Assembly: GCA_017416885.1 (NCBI GenBank)
Contig: JAFQAM010000141.1
Coordinates: 1 to 14,118, forward strand
DNA length: 14,118 nucleotides
DNA from: Clostridia bacterium
GTDB lineage: Bacteria > Bacillota > Clostridia > Oscillospirales > CAG-272
Reading direction: 5' to 3'
The position numbers were made by a program, and so were the translations under genes. Shown here one piece after another: positions 1-6,864 of this stretch. A model generated the notes under the pieces. The model was not told the origin of the DNA. It worked only from the letters and a program-made list of their open reading frames with translations, and ran no database searches. Each line of letters opens with the position of its first letter. Position 1 is the stretch's first letter.

Positions 1-374
1 GCGTAGGCTTCGGCTCGGGCAACGATACGCAGGCGCTTATTATTGCCGGTGGTATTGCGCTGCAAAATATTCCTGAGGGTATGGTTATTATCGGTCCTAT
101 GCTATCAAGCGGAGTCAGCCGCAAAAAGACATTTTTAATCGCTATGGGTACAGGTCTTGTAGAGGTTATCGGCACGCTTATCGGCTATTTTGCCGTTAGC
201 ATTGCAAGCGCGATTTTGCCTTTTGCTCTCGCATTTGCGGGCGGTACAATGCTTTATGTTATAAGCGACGAAATGATTCCCGAAACTCACGCACACGGTG
301 AGCAACGAGGAGCTACCTATGCTTTGCTTGTAGGATTTTGCTTGATGCTTGTTTTTGATACTTTATTGGGATAA
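1..374 (+). CDS. ZIP family metal transporter, GufA-like (5' truncated)
   Basis: This is the C-terminal part of an inner-membrane divalent metal transporter of the ZIP family, which moves zinc or similar ions into the cytoplasm. The gene is already open at the window edge; the reading frame starts at base 3 and 123 residues are visible. The hallmark metal-path helix reads ALQNIPEG at residues 19-26, with Gln where many ZIPs have His, as in the GufA branch. A second helix carries GLVE (metal-ligand Glu), and a third carries the SDEMIPETHAHG segment, a usual GufA feature. At least three hydrophobic helices follow one another to the stop. The 26-nt gap to the next gene and shared direction suggest co-transcription with the sirohaem protein and the importer. 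Family call is firm; the metal is not determinable. Confidence 0.88.
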   Translation, partial: VGFGSGNDTQALIIAGGIALQNIPEGMVIIGPMLSSGVSRKKTFLIAMGTGLVEVIGTLIGYFAVSIASAILPFALAFAGGTMLYVISDEMIPETHAHGEQRGATYALLVGFCLMLVFDTLLG

Positions 375-387
375 ACGATATAATTAC

Positions 388-395
388 AAAGGAGG
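388..395 (+). promoter_or_regulatory. Strong ribosome binding site of the sirohaem protein
   Basis: AAAGGAGG lies 5 nt before the ATG at 401. It is a full match to the anti-Shine-Dalgarno core and fixes the start of the sulfite-reductase-like gene. Confidence 0.85.
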
Positions 396-400
396 AAAAT

Positions 401-1312
401 ATGACTAATGAGGATATATTAAGAGTAAAGGGACTTGGTTGCTTAAGAGATAAGACAACGCCCGACTGCTTTAACATAAGAGTTATTACACGAAACGGTA
501 AAATTACCGCAGAGGAATTAGATGCAATCAGTATGGCTGCAAAGAAATTTGGAAGCGGTGAGGTAGCTTTTACAACACGGCAAACTGTCGAAATACAAAG
601 AGTAAAATATGAAAATATCGACACTCTTATTGACTTTTTAAAGGAATACGGTCTTGAAACAGGTGGCACAGGTCCTAAGGTAAGACCGGTTGTTTCCTGT
701 AAGGGAACGACCTGTGTATTTGGCTTAATTGATACATTTGACTTATCAATGAAAATACATCAAAGATTTTACAAGGGATACAGAAATGTAAAATTTCCTC
801 ACAAGCTAAAAATCGCAGTTGGCGGTTGTCCTAACAACTGTGTTAAGCCTGATTTAAACGACATCGGTATTGTAGGTCAGTTAATTCCAACGGTAGATAC
901 CGAAAAATGCCGTGGCTGTAAAGCTTGTGCGGTTGAAAAAGCCTGTCCTATAAAAGCCTGCAAGGTGGTAGATGGCAAAATTGAATATGATAGAAATGCT
1001 TGTAATAACTGTGGCAGATGCAAAGGTAAATGCCCATTTAACGCATTTGATAGCTACACGGTAGGCTACAAAATATATATTGGCGGTAGATGGGGCAAGC
1101 AATTTAGCCGTGGTATTGCCTTATCAAGGATATTTACAAGTGAAAGCGAATGTCTTAATGCAATAGAAAAAGCTATGCTTTTATTCAAGGACAAGGGCAT
1201 ACAGGGCGAGCGATTTGCACAGACAATTGACAGAATTTCCTTTGATGAAGCAGAAAAGCTAATATATTCAAATGAGCTTTTAGAAAGAAAAGACGAGATT
1301 TTAAGTAAATAA
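401..1312 (+). CDS. Sirohaem/4Fe-4S sulfite-reductase-like protein (AsrC-related)
   Basis: A 303-residue cytoplasmic iron-sulfur protein of the nitrite/sulfite reductase superfamily. Residues about 1-90 match the ferredoxin-like half-domain (with the TTRQTVEIQ segment near 58-66). The sirohaem-4Fe4S ligand set is probably C100 and C105 (SCKGTTC) plus C143 and C147 (GGCPNNC). A dicluster ferredoxin insert follows: C170, C173, C176, C182 and C201, C204, C207, C211. The C-terminal part (about 220-303) returns to the reductase fold. In family terms this resembles the catalytic subunit of anaerobic sulfite reductase, but no AsrA or AsrB partner is next to it, so the electron donor and substrate (sulfite, nitrite or another) are open. 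The stop is followed after one base by the ATG of the binding-protein gene, which indicates translational coupling. The name asrC is not given because many such stand-alone clostridial proteins have no proven role. Confidence 0.85.
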   Translation: MTNEDILRVKGLGCLRDKTTPDCFNIRVITRNGKITAEELDAISMAAKKFGSGEVAFTTRQTVEIQRVKYENIDTLIDFLKEYGLETGGTGPKVRPVVSCKGTTCVFGLIDTFDLSMKIHQRFYKGYRNVKFPHKLKIAVGGCPNNCVKPDLNDIGIVGQLIPTVDTEKCRGCKACAVEKACPIKACKVVDGKIEYDRNACNNCGRCKGKCPFNAFDSYTVGYKIYIGGRWGKQFSRGIALSRIFTSESECLNAIEKAMLLFKDKGIQGERFAQTIDRISFDEAEKLIYSNELLERKDEILSK

Positions 1313-1313
1313 T

Positions 1314-2246
1314 ATGAAAAAATTTTTGTTAGCTTCTCTTTTGTTATCTTGTGTATGCTTAATGCTCTTTTCCTGTGACACGAAAAAGGACATCTTAGAT
1401 GAATATTATTCCTTTGTTGACAGTGACGGTTATTCTGTAAGCCTAAGCAAAATGCCTGAAAGAGTGGCTGTACTGTTTTCGTCCTATGTGGAAATGTGGA
1501 CTCTTGCCGGTGGAAATACATACATCACCGTTGGAGAAAGCATTGAGAGAGGCTTATGCGATGAAAATGTGCTTTTAGTTGACACAGGGGCAGGCAAAAG
1601 CATAAATTATGAGCTTTTAATTTCCTACAAGCCTGATTTTGTAATTTGTTCAAGCGATATAGCAGCACAAAAGCAGGTGATTTCCTTTTTAAGAGAGCTT
1701 AATATTCCCTGTGCTTCATTTAAGGTTGAAAATTTTGAGGATTACCTGAGCATGCTAAGCATACTTACAGATATTACAGGCAAAAAAGAAAATTACAAGC
1801 TATACGGCACTGATATAAAATCAAATATCGACACTCTCCTCAGTAAAACAGCAAATAAGCCGCAAAAAAGAATACTTTTTATAAGAGCCTCAAGCAGTGC
1901 AAAATCAACCAAGGCAAAAACCGCAAGCGACCATTTTGTTGCGCTTATGCTCCAGGAGCTTGGCACATATAATATTGCGGAAAACGCGCCGATTTTGCTT
2001 GATAGCTTAAGCGTTGAGGAAATTATAAGGGAAAATCCCGACTGTATTTTTATAAGCACTATGGGAGATAGCAAAAAGGCTGAAAATTATATAAGCTCGC
2101 TTTTTAAAACAGAAGCTTATAAGGATTTAGATGCTATTAAGAATGGCAAATATTACTTTTTAGACAAGGATTTATATCAATTTAAGCCAAATGACAGATG
2201 GTATGACGCATATTTAAGACTGTGGGAGATTTTGTATGAGGAATAG
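1314..2246 (+). CDS. ABC importer substrate-binding lipoprotein (iron-chelate/B12 type)
   Basis: A 310-residue extracytoplasmic binding protein. The N-terminus has Lys-Lys, a hydrophobic run and a lipobox LFSC with the lipidated Cys at residue 21, so it should be anchored to the outer face of the membrane. The rest fits the helical-backbone receptors (FepB/BtuF fold, TroA-like): a beta-strand domain with PDFVICSSD near residues 101-109, a long linker helix near 150-175, and a second lobe with a PDCIFIS strand near 241-247. These receptors serve importers for siderophores, haem, cobalamin or similar chelates. The start lies 1 nt after the preceding stop and has no clear Shine-Dalgarno site, so it probably relies on coupling to the sirohaem-protein gene. 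Its 3' end overlaps the permease gene by 11 nt. Substrate not determinable. Confidence 0.85.
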   Translation: MKKFLLASLLLSCVCLMLFSCDTKKDILDEYYSFVDSDGYSVSLSKMPERVAVLFSSYVEMWTLAGGNTYITVGESIERGLCDENVLLVDTGAGKSINYELLISYKPDFVICSSDIAAQKQVISFLRELNIPCASFKVENFEDYLSMLSILTDITGKKENYKLYGTDIKSNIDTLLSKTANKPQKRILFIRASSSAKSTKAKTASDHFVALMLQELGTYNIAENAPILLDSLSVEEIIRENPDCIFISTMGDSKKAENYISSLFKTEAYKDLDAIKNGKYYFLDKDLYQFKPNDRWYDAYLRLWEILYEE

Positions 2247-3243
2247 AAAGCTATTAAATGATTTTTTCTGCTCATATAGGGGCTATTTATGTCTTTTTCT
2301 ACTGCTTTTGTGTGTATTTATTGCTTCGTTGTCACTTGGCTCTGCAAAAATGTCATTTGTTGAATTTTTCAACGCTCTTGCTTTTAAGGGAAGGGAAAAT
2401 ACAACTATTTTATATAATGTAAGATTGCCGCGAATTTTATCAGGGATTTTATGTGGCATAGGTCTTTCTGTTTCAGGCGTTTTACTCCAAAGCATTACCG
2501 ACAATGCATTAGCATCACCAAGCATAATCGGTGTCAGCTCAGGCGGTGGATTACTTGTTGCAATTTCCTTGCTTTTGCCCACCTCTATGCATTTGCTTTT
2601 TACGCCTATTTTTGCGTTTTTAGGCTCATTTATCGCCACTCTATCGGTTATTTTCATTTCAAGACTTGCAGGAAATACAAAATCCTCTGTTATACTTTCA
2701 GGTGTTGCGATTAATGCTCTTTTAAATGCATTTATTTCTCTTATCACACTTTTAGACAGTGATATTTTAATATCCTACAATGCATTTTCCATAGGCTCAT
2801 TTGTGGGAGTACAATATAAAAATCTTATTGCGCCAGCTGCTTTAATTGGTGCTTCTCTTATAATTTGCATTATTATTTCAAAAAGGATAGAGCTTTTATG
2901 CCTTGGCGAAAGCACCGCCTCAGCATTGGGCGTTAATATAAAATCTCTTAGGATTGTGTGCATAATTTTAGCATCTGTCACCGCATCAAGTGTTATTTCA
3001 TTTGCAGGACTTATTGGCTTTATCGGTCTTATTGTACCGCATATTGCAAGGCTACTGTGTGGGCATAATATAAGGTCACTTTTTGTTTGCTCTGCTTTTT
3101 TAGGTGGCACTGTGTCATTACTTGCCGACCTTGTGGGACGAATAGCATTTATGCCAAGTGAGTTGCCTGTTGGAATTACACTTGCATTTGTGGGTGTGCC
3201 CTTCTTTATTGCTTTATTATTTAAGAAAAGGGGGCAATACTAA
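2236..3243 (+). CDS. FecCD/BtuC-type ABC importer permease
   Basis: A 335-residue polytopic inner-membrane permease, the usual length for the FecCD family, with around ten hydrophobic segments. Family landmarks are the RLPRILSG segment at residues 63-70 running into a GxxLxxSGxxLQ helix (to about 85), ASPSIIGVSSG at 93-103, the cytoplasmic coupling-helix region GFIGLIVPHIAR at 261-272, and ELPVGI at 309-314. It should form a homodimer that receives the chelate from the lipoprotein and couples to the ATPase encoded next. The start at 2236 lies inside the end of the previous gene and has GGGAG at 2223-2227 eight nt upstream. The stop and the next ATG share one base (TAATG), so all three importer genes are translationally linked. 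Confidence 0.9.
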   Translation: MRNRKLLNDFFCSYRGYLCLFLLLLCVFIASLSLGSAKMSFVEFFNALAFKGRENTTILYNVRLPRILSGILCGIGLSVSGVLLQSITDNALASPSIIGVSSGGGLLVAISLLLPTSMHLLFTPIFAFLGSFIATLSVIFISRLAGNTKSSVILSGVAINALLNAFISLITLLDSDILISYNAFSIGSFVGVQYKNLIAPAALIGASLIICIIISKRIELLCLGESTASALGVNIKSLRIVCIILASVTASSVISFAGLIGFIGLIVPHIARLLCGHNIRSLFVCSAFLGGTVSLLADLVGRIAFMPSELPVGITLAFVGVPFFIALLFKKRGQY

Positions 3244-3989
3244 TGAGTATATCCGTTAAAATTGAAGATGCATACTATAAAAATAAGAGTGTGCTATCTG
3301 ATGTGCATTTCAACTGTGAAAACGGAAAAATCACCGCTATAATAGGCAGAAACGGAAGTGGAAAATCCACACTTGTGTCTGCAATTGCTCAACAGGTTAA
3401 GTATGAGGGAGAAATTTTTGCAAGCGATATTCTTATGTCCTCATTAAAGGAAAAGGAACGGGCAAGACTTCTTTCTGTGATTTTTCAAAAAATTAAAGCT
3501 CCCCATATTACCGTTAAGGATTTAGTCAGCCTTGGCAGAAGCCCTTATCTTTCCTTAATGGGACGAATGAGCAAAAATGATTTAGATATTATTGAAAAAG
3601 CTATTTTAGATAGTGATTTAAGAGTTATTGAGGATAAATATTTAGACGAAATCTCGGGTGGAGAGCTAAAGCGAGCTTATTTTGGTATGATGCTTGCACA
3701 GGGCACCGAAAACATAGTTCTTGATGAAGCCACCGCATTTATGGACAGAGATTATGAAAAAAGGCTTCTTGACTTAATTAAAAAAACAGTAAAGAAGCTT
3801 AATAAATGCTGTGTTTTAGTAATGCACAATCTTGAAAATGCAATAAAATATGCTGACAATATTTTGCTTTTAGAAAATGGCAAGCAAGTGTTTTTCGGTA
3901 CTACTGAGAGAATTCTAAATACAGATTTAATCGAAAAATCATTTTCACTAAAGCGCATAACCACAAATGAAATAACTGTGTTTGTGTAA
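3243..3989 (+). CDS. ABC importer ATP-binding protein (FecE/BtuD type)
   Basis: A 248-residue cytoplasmic ATPase that should drive the upstream permease. Visible motifs are Walker A GRNGSGKST at residues 35-43, Q-loop Gln82, a signature ISGGE at 137-141 (the common form is LSGGQ), Walker B with IVLDEAT at 158-164 (catalytic Glu162), and the switch His195 in VMHNLENA. Length and spacing fit the FecE/FhuC/BtuD group. The D-loop reads AFMD rather than the usual SxLD, a mild deviation. The start is supported by AAAAGGGGG at 3226-3234, eight nt upstream, and by the one-base overlap with the permease stop. It is the last gene of the left transcription unit; a hairpin follows 15 nt after the stop. 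Confidence 0.92.
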   Translation: MSISVKIEDAYYKNKSVLSDVHFNCENGKITAIIGRNGSGKSTLVSAIAQQVKYEGEIFASDILMSSLKEKERARLLSVIFQKIKAPHITVKDLVSLGRSPYLSLMGRMSKNDLDIIEKAILDSDLRVIEDKYLDEISGGELKRAYFGMMLAQGTENIVLDEATAFMDRDYEKRLLDLIKKTVKKLNKCCVLVMHNLENAIKYADNILLLENGKQVFFGTTERILNTDLIEKSFSLKRITTNEITVFV

Positions 3990-4004
3990 ATATAGCTTGT
4001 ACAC

Positions 4005-4034
4005 AAAAATCTTTCACACGAAAGATTTTTTGTT
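4005..4034 (+). terminator. AT-rich hairpin terminator after the importer operon
   Basis: A perfect 11-bp stem pairs 4005-4015 with 4020-4030 around an ACAC loop, and the 3' arm ends in six T. The T run lies mostly inside the stem, so it is a weaker intrinsic terminator than those at 4202-4231 and 12440-12482. Confidence 0.6.
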
Positions 4035-4064
4035 ATGTGGTTAAATCAAATTTCACACATTTGC

Positions 4065-4186
4065 AAAACAATGAAGCATTATAATAAATTGTGCTTTGCA
4101 CATGAATTGAGGCAAGCCTCATAAATTGCTTTGCGAGCATGAACTAAAGCAAAGCTTCATAAATTGCACCCTCGGCGCATGATATT
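4065..4186. repeat. Array of short hairpins with CATRAATTG spacers
   Basis: Five spacer copies begin at 4101, 4120, 4138, 4158 and 4178, so the period is 18-20 nt; a degenerate earlier copy ends at 4091. They read CATGAATTG, CATAAATTG, CATGAACTA, CATAAATTG and CATGATATT. Between them sit tiny inverted repeats: GTGC-TTT-GCAC (4091-4101), GAGGC-AA-GCCTC (4109-4120), a weak GCT/AGC (4128-4138) and AAGC-AAA-GCTT (4147-4157). No gene is present. It fills the gap between two convergent terminators. It is not a CRISPR array: the units are far too short and there is no unique spacer. The role is unknown; it looks like a REP-type or slippage-grown element. Confidence 0.7.
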
Positions 4187-4201
4187 CACATTGTAACATC
4201 A

Positions 4202-4231
4202 AAAAAACAACCACTGGTGTGGTTGTTTTTT
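4202..4231 (-). terminator. Terminator of the hydroxyacid dehydrogenase gene (bidirectional)
   Basis: A perfect 13-bp stem pairs 4202-4214 with 4219-4231 around a TGGT loop. On the - strand it follows the stop codon by 1 nt and ends in seven U; on the + strand the 3' arm also ends in six T, so it can stop readthrough from the left block. Confidence 0.88.
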
Positions 4232-4232
4232 A

Positions 4233-5243
4233 TTATGCCATATTTTTTAATTTTTCAGGAGTTAGTTCGTAGAGGCACTCCTCGCCGTTAAGGTAGCGTT
4301 CAAGCTCGTCAACGATAAGCTCGCTCATTCTCTGAACCTCGTTTGATTGGCTTCCTGCAATATGGGGAGTTAAAAATACATTGGGGAGTGTGTATAAAAC
4401 GCTGTTTTCCTTCGGTGGCTCGTCAATTGTTACATCAAGAAGGGCGCAGATGTCCTGTCTATCCTTAAACACTCTTAGCATACCGTCCTCATCAGTTTGT
4501 TGACCGCGACCTGTGTTGATAAATGTGCTATTCGGCTTCATTTTTGCAAACAGCTGCTCTGTCAAAATGCCCACGGTTGCAGGAACATTGGCAAGGTGGT
4601 TTGATACTACATCGCATTCACTAAAAAGTGTTTCAAGGTCAACCTTGGTAACGCCTAATTCCTTGGCTTTTTCCTCACTCATAAAGATGTCGTAAACCAA
4701 AATATTAAGTCTGTATGGCTTTAAAAGCTCGATTACCTTTCTGCCTATCATACCCGCGCCAATAATACCGATTTTAGCATCGTAGTTTCCTGCGTGAGCA
4801 AGTGAAAGCTTATGCGCCTCGTCATACTTGCCTGCTTTTGCTAAGATTGAGGATTGATAAAAGCCTTTATTAGCGAGCAAAATCTGACCTACTGTATATT
4901 CAGCAACGGGGATTGCGTTGGCAGCATACGCGCTGAAAACTCTGACATTTCTTTTAAAGTAGCTTTCAGCAAAATATCTGACTGAGCCTGCCGCATAAAA
5001 AAGCGCCTTTGCATTTGGCATAAATCTGCCAAAATCGTCCTTCGGCTCGCTTCCGCCCGGCATTGACCAAGTGGAAAAGATGTATTCTACATCCTTGAAT
5101 TTTTCGGGATTGTTTTCTAAATCCTCTTGACAGTAAATATCGTTCATATCAATGCCGACAAGCTTCTTTAATCTTTCCTGAGATTCCTTTGAATACACAT
5201 AATCGACATTCGCTTTGTTGTTAAGTAAAAATATAGCCTTCAT
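4233..5243 (-). CDS. D-isomer 2-hydroxyacid dehydrogenase (NAD-dependent)
   Basis: A 336-residue cytoplasmic oxidoreductase of the D-2-hydroxyacid dehydrogenase family, which interconverts 2-keto acids and D-2-hydroxy acids with NAD(P)H. The Rossmann motif is GAGMIG at residues 162-167, with Asp185 at the end of the second strand, which favours NADH. The catalytic triad is visible: Arg246 (NTGRG), Glu275 (DVTIDEPP) and His294 (TPHIAG). The N-terminal half (1-150) is the split substrate domain, with the STWSMP segment at 58-63 where the family binds the carboxylate. There is no C-terminal ACT domain, so it is not a regulated serine-pathway enzyme. The start has GGAGG five nt upstream (complement of 5249-5253). 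It is divergent from the redox cluster and shares its control region, so it probably acts on a keto-acid made there. Exact substrate unknown. Confidence 0.9.
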   Translation of the reverse strand: MKAIFLLNNKANVDYVYSKESQERLKKLVGIDMNDIYCQEDLENNPEKFKDVEYIFSTWSMPGGSEPKDDFGRFMPNAKALFYAAGSVRYFAESYFKRNVRVFSAYAANAIPVAEYTVGQILLANKGFYQSSILAKAGKYDEAHKLSLAHAGNYDAKIGIIGAGMIGRKVIELLKPYRLNILVYDIFMSEEKAKELGVTKVDLETLFSECDVVSNHLANVPATVGILTEQLFAKMKPNSTFINTGRGQQTDEDGMLRVFKDRQDICALLDVTIDEPPKENSVLYTLPNVFLTPHIAGSQSNEVQRMSELIVDELERYLNGEECLYELTPEKLKNMA

Positions 5244-5285
5244 AATTGCCTCCGTGGAAAATGCTATAATTATTTGCTACACATA

Positions 5286-5314
5286 TTGTTGCACAAAATA
5301 CTTGATTTGTCAAG
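5286..5314 (-). promoter_or_regulatory. Candidate promoter of the hydroxyacid dehydrogenase gene
   Basis: On the - strand a perfect TTGACA (complement of 5309-5314) is followed after 17 nt by AACAAT (complement of 5286-5291), a 4/6 match to the -10 consensus. The -35 box lies inside the palindrome at 5299-5316. Predicted from sequence only. Confidence 0.5.
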
Positions 5315-5316
5315 TA
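5299..5316. promoter_or_regulatory. Candidate operator palindrome between divergent genes
   Basis: TACTTGATTTGTCAAGTA has two perfect 7-bp arms around a TTTG centre. It overlaps the -35 box of the leftward gene and lies 16 nt upstream of the -35 box of the rightward gene, a good place for a dimeric repressor controlling both. No regulator gene is in the window, so the factor is unknown. Confidence 0.5.
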
Positions 5317-5332
5317 AAATTCCCCAATTTGC

Positions 5333-5361
5333 TTGACAATTTTTTTATATTATGATACTAT
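5333..5361 (+). promoter_or_regulatory. Candidate promoter of the redox cluster
   Basis: A perfect TTGACA at 5333-5338 and TACTAT at 5356-5361 are spaced by 17 nt. The implied start near 5368 leaves a short leader of about 27 nt carrying the ribosome site GGAGGT at 5384-5389. A closer TATAAT at 5369-5374 has no matching -35 box and would leave almost no leader. Confidence 0.55.
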
Positions 5362-5394
5362 TACTATGTATAATATAAGCAACGGAGGTAAATT

Positions 5395-6714
5395 ATGGCT
5401 TATAATGTTCCAACAAGCAAGGAAGCATTTTTAAAATTGTGTGATGAGGCGCAGGTTAAATTTCCATATTCTGAGGATATTTCCTGTTTAGCCAAGGAAA
5501 TTAAGGTTGGCTCCAAGACCGCGCATAACAGAATTGTATATCAAGCTATGGAGGGCTGTGACGGTACATATGACGGCGCGCCTGATGAGCTTACAAAAAG
5601 AAGATATTTACGCTTTGCAAGAGGTGGCGCAGGCATTATCTGGTTTGAGGCTACCGCTGTTAAAGGCGAGGGACGGGCAAATCCCCGTCAAATGTACTTG
5701 ACCGACAAGACAAGAGACGATTTTGCAAGAATTGTAAATGATATTAAAGAGGAGTGCGTTAAGGCTAACGGCTTTGAGCCGCTTGTAATTGTACAGTTGA
5801 CTCATTCAGGCAGATACTCTAAGCCCGAGGGCGTTCCTGCTCCGCTTATCGCATATAACAATCCGATTTTTGAAAAGGACAATCCTATTGACAAGTCAAG
5901 AATTGTAACTGATGACTATCTTGACAGCTTAAAGGAAGCACTTGTTTGGGGAGCGGGTGAGGCTAAAAAGCTTGGCTTTGACGGTGCTGACATTAAGAGC
6001 TGCCATAGATATCTTTTAAGCGAGCTTTTGTCTGCGTACAACCGTGAGGGCAGATACGGCGGAAGCTTTGAAAACCGTACAAGACTGCTCAGCGAGGCGG
6101 TAAAGGACGCTAAAATCCTTACAGGAAACGATTTTATTATCACATCCCGTCTTAATATTTATGACGGCTTTGAATATCCGTACGGCTTTGGCGTTGATGA
6201 GGGATGCGGCATTACTCCAAATCTTACAGAGGCTAAAATGCTTGCAAAGAAGCTTGAAGCTAACGGTATTGATTTACTTGACTTTACAATGGGAAATCCG
6301 TACTTCAATCCACATGTAAACCGTCCGTATTCTAAGGGCGGATACGAAGCGCCTGAGCATCCGATGTACGGTGTACATAGAATGCTTGAGGGCATTTCAG
6401 AGGTTAAGAAGGAAATTGGTGTTCCTGTTATCTCCTCGGGTATTTCATTCCTTGGCTCAGCAAGCGCTAATGTATGCGCAGGCTATATAAATGAAGGCAA
6501 ATTTGACTTTGCAGGCTATGGCAGAGAAACTCTTGCTTATCCTGATTGCGCAAATGCAATTACCTCAGGTAATAATCTTGATCCCAAAAAGCTTTGCATT
6601 TGCTGCTCAAAATGCACTGAAATTATGCGTAAGCCGGGTGGTACTCCGGGCTGTGTAATCCGTGACGGAGAGGTTTATATGCCACTATACAAGCAACTTG
6701 TGCTTGGAAATTAG
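5395..6714 (+). CDS. Old Yellow Enzyme-type NADH:flavin oxidoreductase, single-domain with Fe-S motif
   Basis: A 439-residue FMN-dependent TIM-barrel reductase of the OYE/2,4-dienoyl-CoA reductase superfamily, which typically reduces activated C=C bonds. Visible are the N-terminal barrel strand with IVYQAMEG (47-54), QLTHSGRYS (134-142), the active-site helix with CHRYLLSELLSAYN (203-216), YGGSFENR (221-228), and the phosphate-binding strand ending GYGRETL (374-380). A C-terminal Cys set, C401, C404, C407 and C420, resembles the 4Fe-4S site of dienoyl-CoA reductases, although the third spacing is CxxC instead of CxxxC. The FAD/NAD domain of the two-domain enzymes is missing, so an external electron donor or direct NADH use is needed. 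The usual HxxHGYL active-site motif reads KSCHRYL. The start is fixed by GGAGGT five nt upstream. It is the first gene of the + strand cluster. Confidence 0.88.
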   Translation: MAYNVPTSKEAFLKLCDEAQVKFPYSEDISCLAKEIKVGSKTAHNRIVYQAMEGCDGTYDGAPDELTKRRYLRFARGGAGIIWFEATAVKGEGRANPRQMYLTDKTRDDFARIVNDIKEECVKANGFEPLVIVQLTHSGRYSKPEGVPAPLIAYNNPIFEKDNPIDKSRIVTDDYLDSLKEALVWGAGEAKKLGFDGADIKSCHRYLLSELLSAYNREGRYGGSFENRTRLLSEAVKDAKILTGNDFIITSRLNIYDGFEYPYGFGVDEGCGITPNLTEAKMLAKKLEANGIDLLDFTMGNPYFNPHVNRPYSKGGYEAPEHPMYGVHRMLEGISEVKKEIGVPVISSGISFLGSASANVCAGYINEGKFDFAGYGRETLAYPDCANAITSGNNLDPKKLCICCSKCTEIMRKPGGTPGCVIRDGEVYMPLYKQLVLGN

Positions 6715-6719
6715 TGCAA

Positions 6720-6742
6720 GCCGCCAGCGGTTAGCGATTAGC
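6720..6742. repeat. Partial copy of the GCCGCCAGCGG repeat family
   Basis: GCCGCCAGCGG at 6720-6730 followed by TTAGCGATTAGC lies 5 nt after the reductase stop. The same GCCGCCAGCGG occurs at 9605-9615, and related GTCAGC-rich arms occur at 9757-9772, 10604-10629 and 10680-10703. It appears to be one arm without its partner. Confidence 0.55.
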
Positions 6743-6753
6743 CTCAGCCCGCA

Positions 6754-6816
6754 TTTTCGCAAAGCGAAAATATATCGAATTTGCGAAGCACATATATCGA
6801 GTGCGAAGCACATATA
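6754..6816. repeat. Array of short hairpins with TATATCGA spacers
   Basis: A 7-bp hairpin TTTTCGC-AAA-GCGAAAA (6754-6770) is followed by two tandem units starting TATATCGA at 6771 and 6793 (22 and 20 nt) and ending GCGAAGCACA, then a partial TATA. The hairpins are TGC-GAA-GCA (6782-6790) and GTGC-GAA-GCAC (6801-6811). The design matches the 4065-4186 array, but the spacer sequence differs. No gene is seen in this gap, and no clear promoter. Confidence 0.7.
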
Positions 6817-6864
6817 AGTGGTTAGTAATTAGTTTTTGTTAATATTGAGAAAAGAGGATTTATT

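Noticed and set aside
313..3110. - strand reading frames opposite the left operon
   Set aside because: Each lies fully antisense to a gene with clear family motifs and has no domain pattern of its own.
4065..4186. Possible CRISPR array
   Set aside because: The units are 18-20 nt, the variable parts are themselves palindromes rather than unique spacers, and no cas gene is near.
4233..5243. Serine-pathway phosphoglycerate dehydrogenase (SerA)
   Set aside because: No ACT domain, no SerC neighbour, and the divergent promoter layout ties it to the catabolic cluster.
5369..5374. TATAAT as the -10 box of the redox cluster
   Set aside because: Transcription would begin around the ribosome site, and no -35 box lies 16-18 nt upstream; TTGACA with TACTAT fits better.
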